64,000 nucleotides of DNA from Myotis daubentonii (taxonomy: Eukaryota > Chordata > Mammalia > Chiroptera > Vespertilionidae), in NCBI RefSeq assembly GCF_963259705.1, contig NC_081852.1:61328359-61392358 (forward strand), given 5' to 3'. Positions 44,201-50,200 of this stretch are shown piece after piece. A program made the position numbers and the translations under genes. A model generated the notes under the pieces. The model did no database searches. It was not told where the DNA came from and worked only from the letters and a program-made list of their open reading frames with translations. Positions within the stretch are counted from its first letter, which is position 1. Each line of letters opens with the position of its first letter.

Positions 44201-47200
44201 CATTAAAATGTTACTTTTGTTTTGGTGGCTCCTTCACTTCTGCCCCTGGGGCAGGGGCCTCACCTGCCTGACCTGACTCCTGTCCCTGCTCCTCCGCAGT
44301 GGCACGTACCTGAGGTGGGGGCAGGGCCTGTGGGGCGTGACTCAGAGCCCCACACCAGTCACGACAGGGAGAAACAGAGCCAGGGGTACGGACAGGGAGG
44401 GAGGGATCGGCTTGGTCACTAGGAACTCGGAGAGTTATTTTGAGAATGCAGAACTAACTTCTCTAATCGGTCTGAGAGTTTGCAACACAATACTGCTTGG
44501 AGCTATTTTCCAATATGACCCAATTTCTCCAAAAAGGGGACACACGAGGAAACAATGAAAAGGAAGCAAGATAAGTGCAGATGAGACTTGGGTTAAAAAA
44601 TAGGGAAAGTACATCGAAATGTGTCATCACCTTCCCACGCCCTCATGTGGCTTCTGTGTGGACAGTCGCGAGTCGGCAGTGGGAGTCGCGTCATCTTTTG
44701 ATGTAACAATTGCACAACGTTCCACTGTGCGCGCAGTCCCTGTCTCAGCCTCACGTGGGAACTGGAGGTCACCCAGGCCCCCTGCGCACCCCTCCACGCG
44801 GATGGAGCTGGCGTCGTGGACACTGACTGATGCGCCAGGGCCAGGGCCCGACAGCCAGGGCCCAGGCAAGGCAGCCGCCGTGCGAGGAACCCATCCCATT
44901 TCACACTCTACACGCCGCCTGTGGCCGTGTGCACGTGGAAGATGCAGAACGTAAAACTCAAGGGATAAACACTGAAGAGCAAAATCCAACACTTGCGAGT
45001 GTCTCTCTTTTTGCCCATCCTACATTCATCTACCAACCTACCTACCTACCTACCTATCTAGCCAGCTGTCTATTTGGTTCTCATTCATAGGACACTAAAT
45101 ACAAATTTAACACCCAGCCAGCATGGCTCAGTGGTTGAGCATCAGCCTATGAACCAGGAAGTCACAGCGCATGCCCAGGTTGCGGGCTCCACCCCAGTGT
45201 GGGGCGTGCAGGAGGCAGCCGATCCATGATTCTCTCTCATCATGGATGCTTCTCTCTCTCTCTCTCTCCCCCTCTCCCTTCCTCTCTGAAATCAATAAAA
45301 AATAATTTTTAAAAAAAGCTGTTGGGGCAGAGCTGTCCTCGAGGTGGTCCCACAGGTTTAACTGGCCTGTGACGCTGGCTCAGGGCACAGTTCCCACCGC
45401 TATTAGATGCCCGGGCACCCCGAGTCCATGGCTTTCTTTTTAAAACAATTGCATTTATTGGGGTGACACTGGTTAATACCCCCGGCTTTCACTGGGAAAC
45501 GATTACAGTGTGGCCTCTCGGGCCTGGTCCTCCACAGCATCGCGACCACAGCGTCCCTCTCTCTTGGTTTTGGAGCGTGGCACCCGAGCGTTTGGGCCAG
45601 AAGACTTCACGCACCCCTCTCTGTACGTCTCGTGTCACCAATGAGGAATGGGCGTGGGGGGGGCACGGAAAAGGAGAGGGGTGCCCCGCCAGTCTCGGGG
45701 GACGGTGTCCTGATGGAGGCAGGAGTTCTGGGCCTGTGGGATGTTAACGGTAAGCCTGACAGTTTCCCAGTCCTGACCGCGGGGCCAGGCGGAGGGCCCT
45801 CCACTCACGTGGAACTCCTCGCGGAACATCTTGCAGTCGTCGGCCGAGCGGGCCCGGATCTCCTCCTCCAGCCGCCCCACCGGGATGGGGAAGTACTTCT
45901 TGGGCCCCGACGGGGACCTGCTGAGAAGCATCACTCTTTGCTGCTCTGTGGGATCAAAGACACACGGGCCGTTCAGCGGGGCTCGGGGTGGGGGGTGGGG
46001 TGATTCATCAACCAGACTGACCGACAGCATTCCTGAGCAGCCCCAGCTGGAGGGACCGTATTCCCCCAGACCTCATGGCCCGGGCCCAGCGGGCCTGAGC
46101 AGCTGAAGGCAGAGGTCCGAGTCCTATAGGACACCTGCACCCCTTATGAGGGACAGGGTCCCCTTGACCTGCTCTCAGAAACCATAGACGCCTTCTCTTC
46201 CCAGTGCGCCCCCTCCCACTCCTCACCCCCCCCCCCGCCACTCCTCATCCCCCCATCCATCTCGCCTTCCCTCCAGCCCCTGCCCCTTCCACCAAAGATC
46301 CGAGCAGCCTCCCCCTGCAGCCTCCAGGCGGGGGAAGAGAGGAGAGCGGTCCTGGGTTCTGGAAGCAAGCTCAGTCCAGACTGCAAATCAGCAGGCTACG
46401 CCCGTCCTCAATCCTGTTGGTAACACACAGTCCTGCTGGGTCAAACCCCCAGAGCTCCAAGTTTTTTGTTGGTTTGTTTTAATATATGTTTATTGATCTC
46501 AGAGAGGAAGGGAAAGGGAGAGAGACAAACGTCAATGATGAAAGAGACTCATTGATCGGCTACCTCCTACACACCCCCTACTGGGGATCGAGCCCACAAC
46601 ACAGGCATGGGCCCATGACCAGAATTCGAACCTGGAACCCTTCAGTCTGCCGACGCTCTATCCACTGAGCCAAACTGGCTGGGGCAGGTTTTGTGTTTTT
46701 TGGAGGGAGGTGGGGGCTAGGCAAGGGGCATTGAAAAGGAGACGGGTGCCGGCCGGCGTGGCTCAGTGGTTGAGCATCAACCTAGGAACCAGGAGGTCAC
46801 GGTTTGATTCCCCGTCAGGACACAGGCCTGGGTTTTGGCTGGATCCCCAGTGTGGGGCGTGCGGGAGGCAGCCGATCAGTGATTCTCTCATCACTGATGT
46901 TTCTCTCTCCCTCTCCCTTCCTCTCTGAGATCGATAAAGCTGTATTTTAAAATAAGAAAGAGGAGAGGGGTGATGGGCGAAGGGCACCCACAATTCGGAG
47001 TGAGACAGCAAGAACTCATTAGAGGCCACCTCTTTGTGGGGGGGCCGTCTGGACAGGGTCACCCTGGCTACCTCCCTGTCTCCCTGGCTACCTCCCTGTC
47101 TCCCTGGCTCAGGGCCTGTCCCTGCCTGCCTGCCTGCAGGGCAGCTGCTCTGAGCCCAGCCAAAGCCTGCCCCAGGCTGTTCCCAACACCCAGGCTGCGG

Positions 47201-50200
47201 AAGGAGCCTGCCCCCCCCCCCCCGCACCCTCCTCCCTCCCACACTGTCCTCCCTCCCACACCCTCCTCCCTGGGGGGGGGGGAGCAGGAAGGTGGCGGGG
47301 AGGCCAGGTTATCACCCCCAGGGTCACTCCCCGGGCACTAGCCCTGCTCCCTGGCCAGGTCTTGGCTGTGGACGCTCCTGTTGTTACCCGGGGGCTGGGG
47401 GGAGGAGGGGGCGCTTTCGCAATCCCCTGTGAACCCTGACAGGCAGCACATTGGCTCCCCAAACCACGGAACTTCCGCAGCCGCCGAGCGAAGGCGCCCA
47501 GGTCACCCACGCGAGGCCTCACGCCTTTCTCGGCACCTCGAGGTGTGGCCACACAAGCGACGTGCCTCTGGGCAGCATTTACCGTGAGGAACCCACCTGA
47601 GGCCGAGGGAGGTGGGACACGCCCCGAACCCCATCCTCCCGGTTAGACACCCCCTGCTGCCCCCCCAGCGCCCCGCCAGGAGCCCTCAGAGCGGTCAGGA
47701 GCCCTCGGAGCAGAGCGCTCAGCTCGGAGCCAGAGCCGCCCCTGGGCAGGGCTGCGGGGACAGTGCAGGCCCCGGAGGGCGGTGGTGGGGACAGTGTCTC
47801 CGGAGTCGCAGCCCACACCTTCCGATGGTTTGCTTCCCACCAGAGGAGAGGAGCAACGGTGCGTCTGCGCCCCAGAGGAGAGGAGAGGGGAGGGGAGGGG
47901 AGGGAAGGGGAGGAGAGATGTGCCATCCGCGGTGGGCAGGGGCGGCCAGGTGCTGGGGAGGGAGCGCGCTGCGGGAAGGGAGCCCCGGGCTCGGCATGTC
48001 GGGGCATCGGACCCTGAACCCGGCTTGTCCGTGTATCTCAACCACAGCCCCCGTCGTGTGGGCACATCAGACCCCCCTGGGTGTGTCGGGGCATCGGATC
48101 CTGGTGGAAGGGACGCCCGCGTGTGGGCGCAGGGGACCCCGCACATCAGACCCGCGGGGCGCAGAGCGTACCTTGCTCCTCCAGGATCCCATTGGGCATC
48201 TTCCTGTCGCCGGCGCTGACGGTGGCCTTCCGGTGCTTCCTGAACCTGGGAGACAGACGGTTAGGTTTCCGCCGGGGCCCGGGCGGCGCCCAGCCCGCAG
48301 CCCGAGGTGCACCCACCAGGTGAGCCGGGAGAAGCTGCTCCGGGAGCTCATGGCCCCGCTGTCCCTCTGCCCGCCGCCCTCTGCCTCCGGGCCCCACGCC
48401 CCGTCTCTGCGCAGCCCCGGGCGCTCATTTCCTCCTGCGCCGATGGGGCGGCCCCGCGGGGGAGGGACACAGGGAGGGACACGGGGGGGGGGGGGAGGGA
48501 CATGGGAGGGCGGGACACGGAGGGGAGGGACATGGGGGGAGGGACAGAGGGAGGGCGGGACACGGGGGAGGAGAGGGGAGGAGGGACACAGGAGGGCGGG
48601 ACACGGGGGGAGGGACACGGGAGGGAGGGACACGGGAGGGCGGGACACGGGGGAGGAGAGGGGAGGAGGGACACGGGAGGGAGGGACATGGGAGGGAGGG
48701 AGGGGGGAGGAGGGAGGAGGGACGGGGTGGGGTTGGGGAGGGACATGGGAGGGAAGGGGGGAGGAGGGAGGAGGGACGGGGTGGGGTTGGGGAGGGACAC
48801 TCCTACCGGAGGAAGTAGACGGCCAGGAGCAGCAGGGGCAGCAGGAGCAGCAGGGGCAGCAGCAGCCAGGCCAGCAGCGGCTGGGCGCCTGGGGCCTGAG
48901 GCTCTGGGGGTGGGGGGCGCCCGTCAGGACCCGGACTCCGATGAGGACTCCCCCGAGGGGGGCGGGGCAGTCCCAACCCCAGACCGCGACCGACAGGTTA
49001 CAGCCGCCCACCAGCCCTCTTCCCAGACATGGCCTGGCTTTACAGTTTGCAAAGTTGCCTCCCATCAGCCAGACCCCGAACAAACGACCATTTACAAATA
49101 GGCTCCCCCTGCCCCCATCAGCCCTTCCGCCCAGACACCCAGCCCCACCTACGGTTCGCCAGTAGCGCATCCCCCCCGCCCCCCCCCCAGTGCCAGAACC
49201 ACACTCTACAGTCTGTAATGCGGTCCCTCCCGATGGACCATCTTCTCGGCCAGAACCCGCTTTACAGCTTATAAACCCTCCTCCCTGAGCCCTTCTTCCT
49301 GCGCACAGCCCCCCACTCCACACGTGCAGCAGCCACTCCCTGTCTGCGCAGCCACGAAGGCCCTCCCTCCCTTCACACGTGGCAGTGTTGACACTGAGAA
49401 GTGACTCATTGGAGGTCCCCTGGCGAGGGCGGTGAAGGCACCACGCCCCACAGACCCACATGTGGCCATTTTTTGGGGATCCAGGGCGCCTGCCTGTCCC
49501 CCTAATGGGGAGGTAGAGAAGGGTGATGGTGCCACCACCCGCTGCTCCGGCCCAGGTCGCACTGAGGGGCTCCAGGGCCTCCGGTGGGACTTCAGAGCCC
49601 CGGGGTCAGAGCCTGCAGCCACCCCGTGACCCCACCCCCCAGAGCCCCGAGCTCCAGGTCCCCTGCCCTGGGGAAAGCTGGCCTCCAGGCATGACCCTCC
49701 TCTTCCTTGTCTGTCCTTCCATCCACCAGCTTCACCTTCCCCAACTAGAAGGTCCTGCCTCTGGACCCAGCACAGCCGGGACCTACCTCATAAGCCCCAA
49801 TTCCAAGAGAGTCTCGGAATTGGCTGCCAGCTTCAGTCCCCACCTGCTCCCCAATGTTCTGACGTAGCTCCTGCCTTCCCAGCCGGCCATGTGGTCCCTC
49901 CTCACCGAAATGTCCCTGCTCTCCAAGAACACATCAAAGGCCCCCTCCCCCAGGAAGCCCACCGGGCTTCCCTCGTGTAGGTCCCCAGGGGCTCTGATGC
50001 CTCCAGGCACAGACCCCCTTCTCCTGCAGCGGACAGACCTGGGGGGATGGCCTTCCCCTCCAAGGCAACCTGGGCTGCTACCACTCTGAGTTCACAGAAG
50101 CACCAAGCACGACCCTGAGCCCAGGGGGGCTCCCCAGCCCTGCAGCCTCCCCTCACCCTGCACCCCTCCCTGTGCAGGCTGAAGGTCTTGACCTGTGTCT

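Larger units (their letters stand above)
42158..45808 (-). other. PTPRE: PTPRE intron 4
   Basis: It holds an L1 3' end (42230-42475), a MIR-like piece near 43335-43420, a CTAC microsatellite near 45036-45060 and a Ves SINE (45114-45318). A short stretch at 45448-45482 (gcatttattggggtgacact) resembles a common bat repeat fragment. Confidence 0.65.
45946..48171 (-). other. PTPRE: PTPRE intron 3
   Basis: It holds two Ves SINEs in opposite orientation (46475-46687 and 46749-46958), a repeated ccctggctacctccctgtct near 47061-47110, and G/C-runs near 47213-47282. No exon is seen. Confidence 0.65.

Noticed and set aside
47612..49461. Overlapping 517- and 464-codon open frames on both strands
   Set aside because: They run through the GGG-rich array and real PTPRE exons in the wrong frames. 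Composition is extreme Gly/Pro/Arg without a domain; only the small PTPRE exons inside are supported.
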